Positions 8,041-16,261 of a stretch of 28,629 nt of DNA are shown here, piece by piece. The translations under genes and the position numbers were made by a program. Each line of letters opens with the position of its first letter. Position 1 is the first letter of the stretch. The DNA is taken from positions 1 through 28,629 of the forward strand of contig CAZWXI010000029.1 in the NCBI GenBank assembly GCA_964637845.1. Direction: 5' to 3'. The stretch comes from PGYU01 sp964637845 (GTDB taxonomy: Bacteria > Bacteroidota > Ignavibacteria > Kapaibacteriales > UBA2268). The notes below the pieces were generated by a model. That model was not told the DNA's origin, ran no database searches, and saw only the letters and a list, made by a program, of their open reading frames with translations.

Positions 8041-9135
8041 TTGCCCGGGAATAAACATATATTATTTGGTGCAGGAGGAACCGGAGGACATTTGTATCCA
8101 GCAATTTCCGTAGCAGAGGAACTACGCAAAATTGATTCAGGATTAAGAATAACCTTTGCAGGCAGGAACGACAAAATCGAAGCTAAAGTAGTTCCGCAAT
8201 ATGGTTTTGATTTTCTAAAACTTGATATAACTCCACCAGTTCTCAGAGCAAATCTCAGTGCTATACTATTTCCGTTTAAATTAATACGCGCAATAGACAA
8301 TTGTAAAAAGTTTATCTTAAAAAATAGAGTCAGTATAGTAGTTTGTGCAGGAGCATATATTAGTATTCCGCCCGGTATTGCATCAAAAAAAGCTAATACA
8401 AAATTAGCATTAATGGAATCAAATATCAACCCCGGCAAAGCCATTGAGTATTTAGCTATCCGTTCTGACGTAATCTTTACGTCTTTTGACCAGACTGCAG
8501 ACTATTTTTCAGCCAAGATAGCTTCCAAAATTATTCATAGCGGAAATCCCGTAAGAGATACATTTCTCAACAATTATAGTCGAAACGAAGCGATGAAACT
8601 TTTCGGATTAAACACCGAGAAACCAACACTACTTGTTTTTGGTGGTAGCTTAGGAGCAACATCAATTAATAATGCGATGAAAGAAAATTTATCAAAACTG
8701 AAAGAACTAAATATAAACATTATCTGGCAGACAGGGAATAAGGATGTGATCGATATTATTCAAGAGCCGAATATCATAGTTGTACCGTATATTGATGAAA
8801 TGGCATCTGCTTTTAGTGCCGCTGACTTGATACTTTCTCGCTCAGGAGCTACAACTGTAGCTGAATTGACAGTTGCAGGTAAACCTTCCATTCTTATTCC
8901 ATTACCGATTGCATCTACCGGCGAACAACAAAGAAATGCTGAATTCATGCAAAAAGTAGGTGCATCGTTGATTATTAGTGATAGTGATTTGAAGTCTAAT
9001 TTGTTTGATGTTGTCAAAGATATTATATTTGATAGTATAAAATTAGCTCAAATGAGTAATAATGCTCGCAAATACGGCAAACCAGATGCCGCCAAGAACA
9101 TAGCAGTTAAAATTTACGAAATGATAAATGGCTGA
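8041..9135 (+). CDS. murG: UDP-GlcNAc:lipid I N-acetylglucosaminyltransferase MurG
   Basis: MurG adds GlcNAc to undecaprenyl-PP-MurNAc-pentapeptide (lipid I) to give lipid II at the inner face of the cytoplasmic membrane. The glycine-rich loop GGTGGHLYPA starts at residue 12. The second nucleotide loop GGSLGA is at 201-206, and the UDP-GlcNAc-binding SRSGATTVAEL at about 266-276 is followed by PSILIPLPIA and QQRNA. At 364 residues it is normal length. It starts with TTG immediately after the DUF255 stop, with no gap, which suggests translational coupling. It overlaps the next gene by 8 bases. It is not next to ftsW, murC or murD, so the division and cell-wall cluster is not intact here. Confidence 0.95.
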   Translation: MPGNKHILFGAGGTGGHLYPAISVAEELRKIDSGLRITFAGRNDKIEAKVVPQYGFDFLKLDITPPVLRANLSAILFPFKLIRAIDNCKKFILKNRVSIVVCAGAYISIPPGIASKKANTKLALMESNINPGKAIEYLAIRSDVIFTSFDQTADYFSAKIASKIIHSGNPVRDTFLNNYSRNEAMKLFGLNTEKPTLLVFGGSLGATSINNAMKENLSKLKELNINIIWQTGNKDVIDIIQEPNIIVVPYIDEMASAFSAADLILSRSGATTVAELTVAGKPSILIPLPIASTGEQQRNAEFMQKVGASLIISDSDLKSNLFDVVKDIIFDSIKLAQMSNNARKYGKPDAAKNIAVKIYEMING

Positions 9136-9598
9136 GAATGAACAAAAATATGAACAAACCATAGATTTTTATTGGAAATCTATAGCCTTTTATTCCATCG
9201 TACTCATCATTTACGGCTTGCTTTCGGGTACAGTGACAGAGGGTACTTTGTCGCTCAAATTGGCCGACCCTGTCGTGATTTTATTGGTTATAATCATTCT
9301 GAGTTCCTCCATATCAATGTTTTACAGATTTTACGGTAAGCGAACTGTCGCAATAACCAATGATGGTATTAAATTCTCAAATCGTTTCAGAGAAAAGTTC
9401 TACAAGTTAGACCAAATTGAATATATTGATTTCACCCGCGAAAAACTTTTCAGTTCCAAAAGACGCTACAGCGTAGTTAAAATCAAAGTTGAAGAAAAAA
9501 AATTTCCAATACGCATCAGACCATCATCCTTCGACAATGAAAATGAATTGGTTGATTCGCTAAAGCATATCCGCACAATGATAGGGAAAGAAAAATGA
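9128..9598 (+). CDS. small membrane protein, PH-like C-terminal domain possible
   Basis: I do not recognise this 156-residue protein as a named family. It has two predicted membrane helices (about residues 17-34 and 47-68). A soluble C-terminal part follows, beginning TVAITNDGIKF and alternating charged and hydrophobic residues in strands, ending with a helix (NENELVDSLKHIRTMIG). That layout resembles bacterial PH-like (bPH) proteins: two membrane helices followed by a small beta-rich domain. It overlaps murG by 8 bases and the next gene by 4, so it is in the murG transcript and probably translationally coupled. An envelope role is plausible from context only. Confidence 0.7.
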   Translation: MAENEQKYEQTIDFYWKSIAFYSIVLIIYGLLSGTVTEGTLSLKLADPVVILLVIIILSSSISMFYRFYGKRTVAITNDGIKFSNRFREKFYKLDQIEYIDFTREKLFSSKRRYSVVKIKVEEKKFPIRIRPSSFDNENELVDSLKHIRTMIGKEK

Positions 9599-10179
9599 AA
9601 CTCTTCATTGTGACGCTTATTATGATTTTGCCAAACGGCTTATATTCAAAAACTCTATTAACAAATTATCAAGTAATTGATTCCTTCTCTGTCGTTTTGG
9701 CTGCCGAAATTTCAAGCGAAGTAAAAGAACTCAGCATAAAATCATTAAAATATGCAATCAATGAGCACGCAGTAAATTCTCTTGTTGAGATAAATATAAT
9801 TGAATCACTTTCTCGTAACGATATAAGTGTAAATATAGGTGAGTCGCAATCAATTTTAAATATCAACATCGGTGAGGTAAAAGTAATTTACGATTTACAT
9901 TCCGATAATGACAGTCTGTACAGGAAAATAACTTTTAAGGCAAAAGCTACACTCGGCCATAATGAAAAAACATTCATAATTGCTAATCGCCAGGATAGTT
10001 TTAATGATGTTGTTGCTCGAGCGAATATCCCAGTTTACGAGGACAAATCTTTTGCATTTACCCAAGGCAGTGTTCCTGAGCCGAAATTAAGTCTATTTGA
10101 TAAAATAATAAAACCGGCGGTCTATATAACGACCGCCGCAGTAGTCATCTTATTATTGTTTACTGTCCGTTCGAATTAG
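9595..10179 (+). CDS. hypothetical exported protein with C-terminal membrane anchor
   Basis: This 194-residue protein is not recognised. It begins with a likely Sec signal peptide (MKLFIVTLIMILPNGLYS). A polar, beta-rich domain of about 150 residues follows, and a single hydrophobic helix (about 174-191) lies next to the C-terminus, ending VRSN. That predicts a periplasmic domain anchored by its C-terminal tail, with at most a few residues in the cytoplasm. The ATG overlaps the stop of the preceding gene (ATGA), so the two are translationally coupled. Its last codons overlap the end of the convergent UPF0173 gene by 4 bases, and codons 174-182 contain a perfect GC-rich inverted repeat that serves the opposite strand (separate entry). 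Confidence 0.7.
   Translation: MKLFIVTLIMILPNGLYSKTLLTNYQVIDSFSVVLAAEISSEVKELSIKSLKYAINEHAVNSLVEINIIESLSRNDISVNIGESQSILNINIGEVKVIYDLHSDNDSLYRKITFKAKATLGHNEKTFIIANRQDSFNDVVARANIPVYEDKSFAFTQGSVPEPKLSLFDKIIKPAVYITTAAVVILLLFTVRSN
10103..10138 (-). terminator. intrinsic terminator for the UPF0173 gene, inside the opposite gene
   Basis: Read on the minus strand, CGGCGGTC (10138 to 10131) and GACCGCCG (10122 to 10115) form a perfect 8-bp GC-rich stem with an 8-nt loop. It is followed at once by the T-rich GGTTTTATTATTTTAT. The stem begins 38 bases past the UPF0173 stop. This is the arrangement of a rho-independent terminator. It is embedded in codons 174-182 of the convergent 194-residue gene. On the plus strand the stem is not followed by an adjacent T-run, so it should work mainly leftward. 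Confidence 0.75.
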
Positions 10180-10853
10180 ACATTCAATGTTTCGCCGAAC
10201 TCCATAACTTTGACGTTTTTGTTTATGGCTTGCACTTTAATAGCAAACTCATGCGGGTCCGCACTTATAATATCGAAAGTATTATAGTGCATTGGTATTA
10301 CCAGTTGTGGATTGACAAAATCCGTTGCAATGACAGCATCATCAATTCCCATCGTGAAATTATCGCCGATTGGCACCATCATTACATCAATTTTGTTCAA
10401 TTCGCCGATTAATTTCATGTCTAGGAAAAGTCCTGTATCTCCGCAATGGTAAATAGTCTTGCCTCCCATTGTGATTACCACTCCGGCGGGATTACCCAAC
10501 TCTCCCGCATCAGTTGTCCATGACCCATGATGCGCGATAGTGAATTTCAATCTTCCAAAGGGAAAGTTAAATCCACCCCCAATGTGCATTTTATGATTTT
10601 TAACGGCTTTATCATCCATGTAATGTCCGATTTCGTTAACTGCAATCACCATCGCATTACTTTTCTTGGCTATCTCGATGGTGTCACCGATGTGGTCTCC
10701 GTGTGCATGAGTAAGCACGATGTAATCAACCTTTATATTATCTGCGGTAACCGTTGCGTGTTTGTTGTGTGTTATGAACGGGTCAATAATAATTTTGTGT
10801 GATCCGTCATCCAATATGAAACATGAATGACCTTCGTAAGTTATTTTCAGCAT
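10176..10853 (-). CDS. UPF0173 family metal-dependent hydrolase
   Basis: This is a metallo-beta-lactamase-fold hydrolase of the UPF0173 (YtkL-type) family, 225 residues from the chosen start. The fold's metal motif is present as THAHGDHIGD (HxHxDH). It is followed by the GVVITMGGKTIYHCGDTG block and the C-terminal PMHYNTFDII that is typical of this family. The native substrate is unknown and no partner is evident. A longer reading begins at 10877, but the ATG at 10851-10853 has AGGAGGT just upstream and gives the standard family N-terminus (MLKITYEGHSCF), so I use it. It is divergent from trxA and overlaps the convergent gene by 4 bases. Confidence 0.9.
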   Translation of the reverse strand: MLKITYEGHSCFILDDGSHKIIIDPFITHNKHATVTADNIKVDYIVLTHAHGDHIGDTIEIAKKSNAMVIAVNEIGHYMDDKAVKNHKMHIGGGFNFPFGRLKFTIAHHGSWTTDAGELGNPAGVVITMGGKTIYHCGDTGLFLDMKLIGELNKIDVMMVPIGDNFTMGIDDAVIATDFVNPQLVIPMHYNTFDIISADPHEFAIKVQAINKNVKVMEFGETLNV

Positions 10854-10856
10854 TTT

Positions 10857-10863
10857 ACCTCCT
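10857..10863 (-). promoter_or_regulatory. strong Shine-Dalgarno site deciding the UPF0173 start
   Basis: AGGAGGT on the minus strand is followed by AAA and the ATG at 10851-10853. It excludes the upstream start at 10877, which has no such site. Confidence 0.8.
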
Positions 10864-10980
10864 ACTGATGTTATCAATCAATCAATTTAGAAATGATACG
10901 TTATATTTTAAAAATTTAAAAAGTATTTTTGTTTTGCTATGTTTATGATGTCAATTTTACGAAAAAATTTTATAAAATAC

Positions 10981-10986
10981 AAGGAG
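10981..10986 (+). promoter_or_regulatory. Shine-Dalgarno site of trxA
   Basis: AAGGAG lies 7 bases before the trxA ATG at 10994. The 140-base interval 10854-10993 separates divergent genes and is very AT-rich. I could not pick convincing promoter boxes in it. Confidence 0.7.
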
Positions 10987-10993
10987 TTTTATA

Positions 10994-11317
10994 ATGTCTA
11001 ACGCAATTCATGTTACCGATGCAGATTTCGAAACAGTTGTTTTAAAATCCAATATACCCGTTCTGATTGATTTTTGGGCGGCTTGGTGCGGTCCGTGTAA
11101 GTTAATAGCTCCGATAGTCGAAGATCTTGCCGGCGAATACGAAGGGAAAGTGAAAATCTGCAAACTTGATGTGGATAATAATCAAAAAACAGCATTTCAA
11201 TACGGTATTCGCTCCATCCCCACAATTTTGATTTTCAAGGGTGGCGAAGTAGTCGATTCAATCTTGGGTGCTGTACCAAAGCAAAAAATTGTCGACAGAA
11301 TTCAAACTCATATTTAA
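10994..11317 (+). CDS. trxA: thioredoxin
   Basis: A 107-residue classical thioredoxin that reduces protein disulfides in the cytoplasm, recharged by thioredoxin reductase. The active site WCGPC has Cys32 and Cys35, preceded by VLIDFWAA and followed by the cis-proline block GIRSIPTILIF. No signal peptide is present. It is the first gene of a plus-strand run: the dehydratase gene starts 8 bases later and murE 16 bases after that. Confidence 0.96.
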   Translation: MSNAIHVTDADFETVVLKSNIPVLIDFWAAWCGPCKLIAPIVEDLAGEYEGKVKICKLDVDNNQKTAFQYGIRSIPTILIFKGGEVVDSILGAVPKQKIVDRIQTHI

Positions 11318-11325
11318 TACAAGCT

Positions 11326-11619
11326 ATGTCAAGACCAAATTTATCTTCAACTCATGAAATCGAACTATTCATGAGTGAGCTACCATGTTGGACAGTGCAG
11401 GACGATGCGATTGTTCGTGAAATTATCCTACCAAATTTTGTTGCGGCAATAGGTGCAGTGAATTCAATTGCCATTTTGGCTGAAGTAGCAGACCATCATC
11501 CGGATTTACTGCTTTACGGTTGGAATAAATTAAGAATTACGCTTACTACTCATGATAAAGGCGGACTAACAAAACTTGACTTCGAATTAGCAAAAAAAAT
11601 TGACCAACTGAACTTTTAA
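11326..11619 (+). CDS. pterin-4a-carbinolamine dehydratase
   Basis: This 97-residue protein dehydrates 4a-hydroxytetrahydrobiopterin, the step that recycles the pterin cofactor of aromatic amino-acid hydroxylases. The catalytic histidines sit in ADHHPDL (His57, His58) and LTTHDKGGLT (His76), together with the LDFELAKKID helix. The equivalent of YNKV is WNKL here. No phenylalanine hydroxylase gene (phhA) is visible. In bacteria lacking one, the protein may have another pterin-related role. It belongs to the trxA-murE run. Confidence 0.92.
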   Translation: MSRPNLSSTHEIELFMSELPCWTVQDDAIVREIILPNFVAAIGAVNSIAILAEVADHHPDLLLYGWNKLRITLTTHDKGGLTKLDFELAKKIDQLNF

Positions 11620-11635
11620 CTTTCCTGATTTATGT

Positions 11636-13111
11636 ATGAAAAAGCTCTCAAGCATTTATCAGTATTTAAGCGGCAATGTAAATCTTATCGGTTTACCTAC
11701 TCAAAATATTCATAGTATTGAATACGATTCGAGGAAATGCCGGCTTGGCTCTTGCTTTGTTGCCATACGTGGTTTCAATTTCGACGGTCACGACTTCATT
11801 GCGGATGCGATTGAAAACGGTTCCACAACGATAATTTGTGAGAAATTTCCCCATCAAAACCTTATTTCACACGAAGTCACTATCATTATTGTAAATGATT
11901 CACGCAGAGCTTTGGCTGAGATTTCGCATGCGTTTTATGATTTCCCATCACAAAAATTGAAAATAATCGGTATAACCGGTACAAACGGCAAAACTACAAT
12001 AACTTATATTTTTAAATCTATATTTGAAGCAGGAAATATCAGTAGTGGAATAATCGGGACGACAGGTGCTTATTTTAACAATACATTTGTTGAAACAAGT
12101 CATACAACTCCCGAATCCAAAGATATTGCTGAAATTTTACATTACATGGTTGAATCGGGCGTTGAGTGGATTGCTATGGAAGTTTCATCGCATGCCTTGA
12201 AGCAACAGCGAGTGGCTTGTATAGATTTTATCGGAGCTATTTTTACAAATCTGACACACGACCACATGGACTACCACGTATCCATGGAGGATTATGCGGA
12301 TTCGAAAAAATTACTTTTTGATAATCTTAAAAGTAACTCTGTGGCAATTGTATTTGCTGATAGTGAATATTCTGATTATATGGTAAGAGATACAAAAGCG
12401 AGTATTTTTACAGTCGGACGAAACAAGAAATGCAATTATAAAATTATAAAGGAAAACTCGGGACTACTATCATCAGAGTTTTTGCTTTATGGCGGTCATA
12501 GAATTATTGACGCAAAAACATCTTTAATCGGCAAGTTTAATAACGAAAATGTCGCACTTGCCGCCGCCGCTTGTAATGTCTTGAAAATTGACTATGGTGC
12601 AATTCAAAAAGGACTCTCTCTTACAAAAGGTGCTCCCGGGAGAATGCAAAAAGTAATATGGTCAAATGGGTCCATAGCCTTAATTGATTATGCTCACACA
12701 CCAGATGCCTTGGAAAAAGCTCTTTTAACTTGCAAAGAATCGCTTAAATCATCATCGGAAGCATCTAAGTTAATTTGCGTATTTGGTTGCGGTGGCGACA
12801 GAGATAAATCCAAAAGGCCCCAAATGGGTAAAATTGCCTCTGAAAATTCGGATATAGTAATCATTACCTCTGATAATCCGCGAACCGAAAAGCCCATCGA
12901 AATAATTGAACAAATTCATGAAGGTGCTAAACAGGGTTATGCTGAAGTATTAATTGAAGCCGACCGAAGAAAAGCCATTGAAAAAGCATATAAATTGTCC
13001 GACAAGAACGATATTATTCTAATTTCGGGCAAAGGTCACGAGCGGTATCAAATTATCGGCAACGTGAAATATGATTTCGATGATGTGGCAGAAGCCGAAA
13101 AATTTATGTAA
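11636..13111 (+). CDS. murE: UDP-MurNAc-tripeptide synthetase, meso-diaminopimelate type
   Basis: MurE adds the third amino acid to UDP-MurNAc-L-Ala-D-Glu in peptidoglycan synthesis. The N-terminal domain contains IEYDSRKCRLGSCFVAIRG, the ATP loop GTNGKTT is at residues 115-121, and the carbamylated lysine is probably Lys224 in YADSKKLLF. DYAHTPDALEKAL is the usual block opening the last domain. The DNPR motif at 413-416 is the known determinant for meso-diaminopimelate in place of lysine. At 491 residues it is normal length. It is isolated from the other mur genes except murG 2.5 kb away. It ends directly at the end of the convergent gene with no spacer. Confidence 0.96.
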   Translation: MKKLSSIYQYLSGNVNLIGLPTQNIHSIEYDSRKCRLGSCFVAIRGFNFDGHDFIADAIENGSTTIICEKFPHQNLISHEVTIIIVNDSRRALAEISHAFYDFPSQKLKIIGITGTNGKTTITYIFKSIFEAGNISSGIIGTTGAYFNNTFVETSHTTPESKDIAEILHYMVESGVEWIAMEVSSHALKQQRVACIDFIGAIFTNLTHDHMDYHVSMEDYADSKKLLFDNLKSNSVAIVFADSEYSDYMVRDTKASIFTVGRNKKCNYKIIKENSGLLSSEFLLYGGHRIIDAKTSLIGKFNNENVALAAAACNVLKIDYGAIQKGLSLTKGAPGRMQKVIWSNGSIALIDYAHTPDALEKALLTCKESLKSSSEASKLICVFGCGGDRDKSKRPQMGKIASENSDIVIITSDNPRTEKPIEIIEQIHEGAKQGYAEVLIEADRRKAIEKAYKLSDKNDIILISGKGHERYQIIGNVKYDFDDVAEAEKFM

Positions 13112-13537
13112 TTATTGACTTGAGCGCCTACTTTCACTCTGAATGTCTTTAAATACAGCCAAATCATGAGCTAAATCAATAATATTTTTTATCGCACCAC
13201 TTGTTTCTGCGAAATAAACAACATCAAAGCGTTCTTTTGACTTGTTGTCTCCGTATTCAATAATAATTCGTAGCCATTTTTTCATGTCTTCAACATTACG
13301 AAGCATTTCCTTTTGCAACAAGTCAATTCCGCCAGTTCCATGAATAATTTTTTTGAGCTTTGATGATATATTCCAAACAGATTTGCCCGCAAAAACCAAG
13401 CGATTCAATTCATCCGCTCCGTTATATGTAGCTGCAAGTTCGAATATGATTTCCACATCGTTCATCTTTCTTAAGCCGCCCTTAGCATAATCATTCAAAA
13501 ATTGAACAACCGATTTTGTGTCTTCCGAAATAATCAT
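13112..13537 (-). CDS. conserved-looking hypothetical protein, mostly helical
   Basis: I do not recognise this 141-residue protein. It appears soluble and alpha-helical, with no signal peptide, membrane segment or cysteine motif. Visible segments are an N-terminal helix (SVVQFLNDYAKGGLRK), a stretch resembling a helical-repeat core (VEIIFELAATYNGADELNRLV) and a polar C-terminal tail. A TTG at 13546 would add three residues. I prefer the ATG at 13535-13537 because GGAGG stands just before it, although the 2-base spacing is short. The gene is convergent with murE and separated from divergent speA by about 120 bases. Confidence 0.6.
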   Translation of the reverse strand: MIISEDTKSVVQFLNDYAKGGLRKMNDVEIIFELAATYNGADELNRLVFAGKSVWNISSKLKKIIHGTGGIDLLQKEMLRNVEDMKKWLRIIIEYGDNKSKERFDVVYFAETSGAIKNIIDLAHDLAVFKDIQSESRRSSQ

Positions 13538-13656
13538 TGCCTCCAAAAGAATATGAACAAATCATAATAAAAAGCACTAAATAGCTTTAAAAAATTATTG
13601 CTCATTGATACGTCAATATCCTATTATTATTTTTTCAATGTAAATTTTCTACAACG

Positions 13657-15543
13657 ATGCGTAAATGGAAAACCGAGGACTCCGCTGAACTCTACAATAT
13701 AAACGGTTGGGGAATTAGTTATTTTAAAATTAACGATAAAGGCAACGCCTGTGTAGTACCAAAAGATGGAGTAGAAATTGACCTGAGAGTTTTGATGGAT
13801 GAACTTCAAATTAAAGATGTCTCGACACCGGTATTGTTGAGATTTCCCGATATTTTGCATCATAGAATTGCAGTAATCAACAACTGTTTTAAAATTGCTG
13901 CACAAGAGTATGATTTCAAAGGCGAGAGCTTCGTTATTTATCCGATTAAAGTAAATCAAATGCGACCTGTCGTTGAAGAAATCATCAAGCACGGCGAAGA
14001 ATTCAATATAGGTCTCGAAGCAGGTTCAAAACCCGAGTTGCACGCTGTTTTGGCTATTCAGGATAATCCGGATGCTATAATAATTTGTAACGGCTATAAA
14101 GATGAAGATTTCATTGAATTGGCTCTTCTTGCTCAGAAAATGGGCAAAAACGTTTTCATCGTAGTTGAAAAATTAAATGAATTAAAATTGATAATCAAAA
14201 CCGCCAAACGGCTGAATGTTTCGCCAAATATCGGCATCAGAATCAAACTCGCAACTTCGGGAAGCGGTAAATGGGAAAGTTCAGGCGGTGATAGAAGTAA
14301 ATTCGGTTTGAATGCAAGCGAACTCATTGAAGCAACTAACATTCTCAAAGATAGTAGCATGGAATCTTCTCTGAAATTAATACATTTCCATCTCGGCAGT
14401 CAAATCACGAAAATCGGTAAAATCAAGGTAGCCCTTAGAGAAGCCGCGCAGTTTTACGTTCAGTTGAGAAATTTGGGATTTACTGTTCAGTTCGTTGATA
14501 TTGGAGGTGGTCTTGGAGTAGATTATGATGGCTCTCGCTCATCGAGTTTGAGTAGCATTAACTATACAATTCAAGAGTACGTGAATGACGCCGTATTTAA
14601 TATAGTTGATGCTTGCGAAAAAAATGAATTACCCCACCCAAATATTATCACCGAATCAGGAAGGTCTATCACCGCACACCATTCTGTCTTGGTTTTCGAT
14701 GTTCTCGAGACTACATCACTGCCCGAATGGGATGACTCGTATAAAATTACCGAAGACGACGATGAATTGGTTAAGGAACTTTACGACATTTACAACAGTT
14801 TGACTAAAAACCGCATGCTTGAAGCATGGCACGATGCCTTGCAAATCAGAGAGGAAGCATTAGACCGTTTCTCGCTCGGGATGCTCGATTTGCGTACAAG
14901 AGCATTGATAGAAACTCTTTACTGGTCCGTAGCCAGGGAAATACATGAAATTTCTCAAAATATGAAACATTCATACGATGAAATCAAACAGTTATCCCGG
15001 ATGCTATCCGATAAATATTTTTGCAATTTTTCGCTATTCCAATCATTACCCGACTCATGGGCAATTGACCAAATATTTCCTATTATGCCTATTCACAGAT
15101 TGAACGAAAAACCGACAAAATTGGCTACATTACAGGATATTACATGTGACAGCGATGGCAAAATTGACCATTTCATTGGAACAGGTGAATACTCCTATAA
15201 CTTGCAAGTTCATCCACTAAAAAAGACTGAGCCGTATTATATAGGTGTTTTTCTCGTGGGTGCTTATCAAGAAATTTTGGGCGATTTACATAATCTTTTC
15301 GGCGATACCAATGCAGTGCATATAGTTATTGAAAGCGATAAATACGTTATCAAACAAGTTATTGACGGCGAAACAGTCGAGGAAGTTCTTGATTATGTGC
15401 AATACAATTCCAAAAAACTTGTACGTACTATGGAATCATGGGTCGCTTCAGCAATGAAAGAAGGTAAGATTTCCGCAACCGAGGGGAAGGAATTCCTTGC
15501 TATTTACCGCTCGGGATTGTACGGATATACGTATTTGGAATAG
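13657..15543 (+). CDS. speA: biosynthetic arginine decarboxylase
   Basis: SpeA decarboxylates arginine to agmatine, the first step of the agmatine route to putrescine; the enzyme is PLP-dependent. The 628-residue protein has the N-terminal Ser-Ala-Glu-Leu-Tyr block, and the PLP lysine is Lys98 in YPIKVNQ. The barrel motifs GLEAGSKPEL, HFHLGSQ and DIGGGLGVDYDG follow. The substrate-site block ESGRSITAHHSVLVFDV and the C-terminal YKSGLYGYTYLE-like ending (here YRSGLYGYTYLE) are also present. Its length is normal for the family. No agmatinase or agmatine deiminase gene is visible nearby. It is separated from dps by 76 bases. Confidence 0.96.
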   Translation: MRKWKTEDSAELYNINGWGISYFKINDKGNACVVPKDGVEIDLRVLMDELQIKDVSTPVLLRFPDILHHRIAVINNCFKIAAQEYDFKGESFVIYPIKVNQMRPVVEEIIKHGEEFNIGLEAGSKPELHAVLAIQDNPDAIIICNGYKDEDFIELALLAQKMGKNVFIVVEKLNELKLIIKTAKRLNVSPNIGIRIKLATSGSGKWESSGGDRSKFGLNASELIEATNILKDSSMESSLKLIHFHLGSQITKIGKIKVALREAAQFYVQLRNLGFTVQFVDIGGGLGVDYDGSRSSSLSSINYTIQEYVNDAVFNIVDACEKNELPHPNIITESGRSITAHHSVLVFDVLETTSLPEWDDSYKITEDDDELVKELYDIYNSLTKNRMLEAWHDALQIREEALDRFSLGMLDLRTRALIETLYWSVAREIHEISQNMKHSYDEIKQLSRMLSDKYFCNFSLFQSLPDSWAIDQIFPIMPIHRLNEKPTKLATLQDITCDSDGKIDHFIGTGEYSYNLQVHPLKKTEPYYIGVFLVGAYQEILGDLHNLFGDTNAVHIVIESDKYVIKQVIDGETVEEVLDYVQYNSKKLVRTMESWVASAMKEGKISATEGKEFLAIYRSGLYGYTYLE

Positions 15544-15605
15544 TCGTTTGAACCCCAATATTTTCACTTATCTTTCGCCTTTAAAATTATGTTTAATTAT
15601 ACTAT

Positions 15606-15612
15606 AAGGAAG
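15606..15612 (+). promoter_or_regulatory. Shine-Dalgarno site of dps
   Basis: AAGGAAG lies 7 bases before the dps ATG at 15620. A TATACT just upstream (15598-15603) could be a -10 box, but it would put the transcript start inside the ribosome site, so I do not rely on it. Confidence 0.55.
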
Positions 15613-15619
15613 TAAAGTC

Positions 15620-16096
15620 ATGGATAATCTTAATGCAATAGGACTTGACATCGAAAAATCAAAAAACCTTGCCTCCAAACTTAATGATTTGTTGGCTAAC
15701 TACTCGTTCTTCTACCAAAACACACGCGGCTATCACTGGAATATCAAAGGCGAAAAATTCTTCGAACTTCACTCGAAATTCGAAGAACTCTACAACGATT
15801 TATTTATCAAAATTGACGAAGTCGCCGAGAGAATTTTGACACTTGGACATACACCAAATCATAATTACAGCGATTATATCAAGCTCTCGAAAATTTCTGA
15901 AAACAAAGAAGTTGCTGACGGTAAGGTTGCCGTTGCCGATATTCTGAATTCATTTAAAATATTGATAACTTTGCAGCGAGAAGTACTTGACATCGCCGCT
16001 GATGCAGGAGATGAAGGAACAAACGCCTTAATGAGCGATTACATCCGCGAACAGGAAAAACTCGTATGGATGTATTCTGCTTATCTTAACAAATGA
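15620..16096 (+). CDS. dps: Dps-family ferritin-like DNA-protection protein
   Basis: Dps forms a dodecamer that oxidises and stores iron and protects DNA under oxidative stress or starvation. The ferroxidase residues can be placed by spacing: His39 in YHWNIKG, His51 in ELHSKFEEL, Glu55, Asp66 and Glu70 in IDEVAERI. Its 158 residues are normal. The N-terminus is short and not notably basic, so the lysine-rich DNA-binding tail of E. coli Dps is absent. DNA binding is therefore uncertain. It is followed by a clear hairpin terminator and has its own ribosome site, so it may be a single-gene transcript despite following speA. Confidence 0.93.
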   Translation: MDNLNAIGLDIEKSKNLASKLNDLLANYSFFYQNTRGYHWNIKGEKFFELHSKFEELYNDLFIKIDEVAERILTLGHTPNHNYSDYIKLSKISENKEVADGKVAVADILNSFKILITLQREVLDIAADAGDEGTNALMSDYIREQEKLVWMYSAYLNK

Positions 16097-16116
16097 TAAA
16101 ATGCAATTATTTTGCC

Positions 16117-16149
16117 AAAAGAGGTATTGAATCTAAAAATACCTCTTTT
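16117..16149 (+). terminator. hairpin terminator after dps, probably bidirectional
   Basis: AAAAGAGGTATT (16117-16128) and AATACCTCTTTT (16138-16149) form a perfect 12-bp stem with a 9-nt loop, starting 20 bases after the dps stop. The stem begins with an A-run and ends with a T-run, so it can serve dps rightward and the convergent peptidase gene leftward. Confidence 0.85.
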
Positions 16150-16261
16150 AACATTTATGGAATTTTATCAAAAGTTATCTTATTTACTTTCTTTCGACTC
16201 AATTATAAAATATAATCATAATAAAGCTATTTTAGTAGATTGCATACCTGTTTTCATACTT

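Noticed and set aside
10854..10877. Longer N-terminus for the UPF0173 protein
   Set aside because: The strong AGGAGGT site lies inside this extension and the family N-terminus begins at the downstream ATG.
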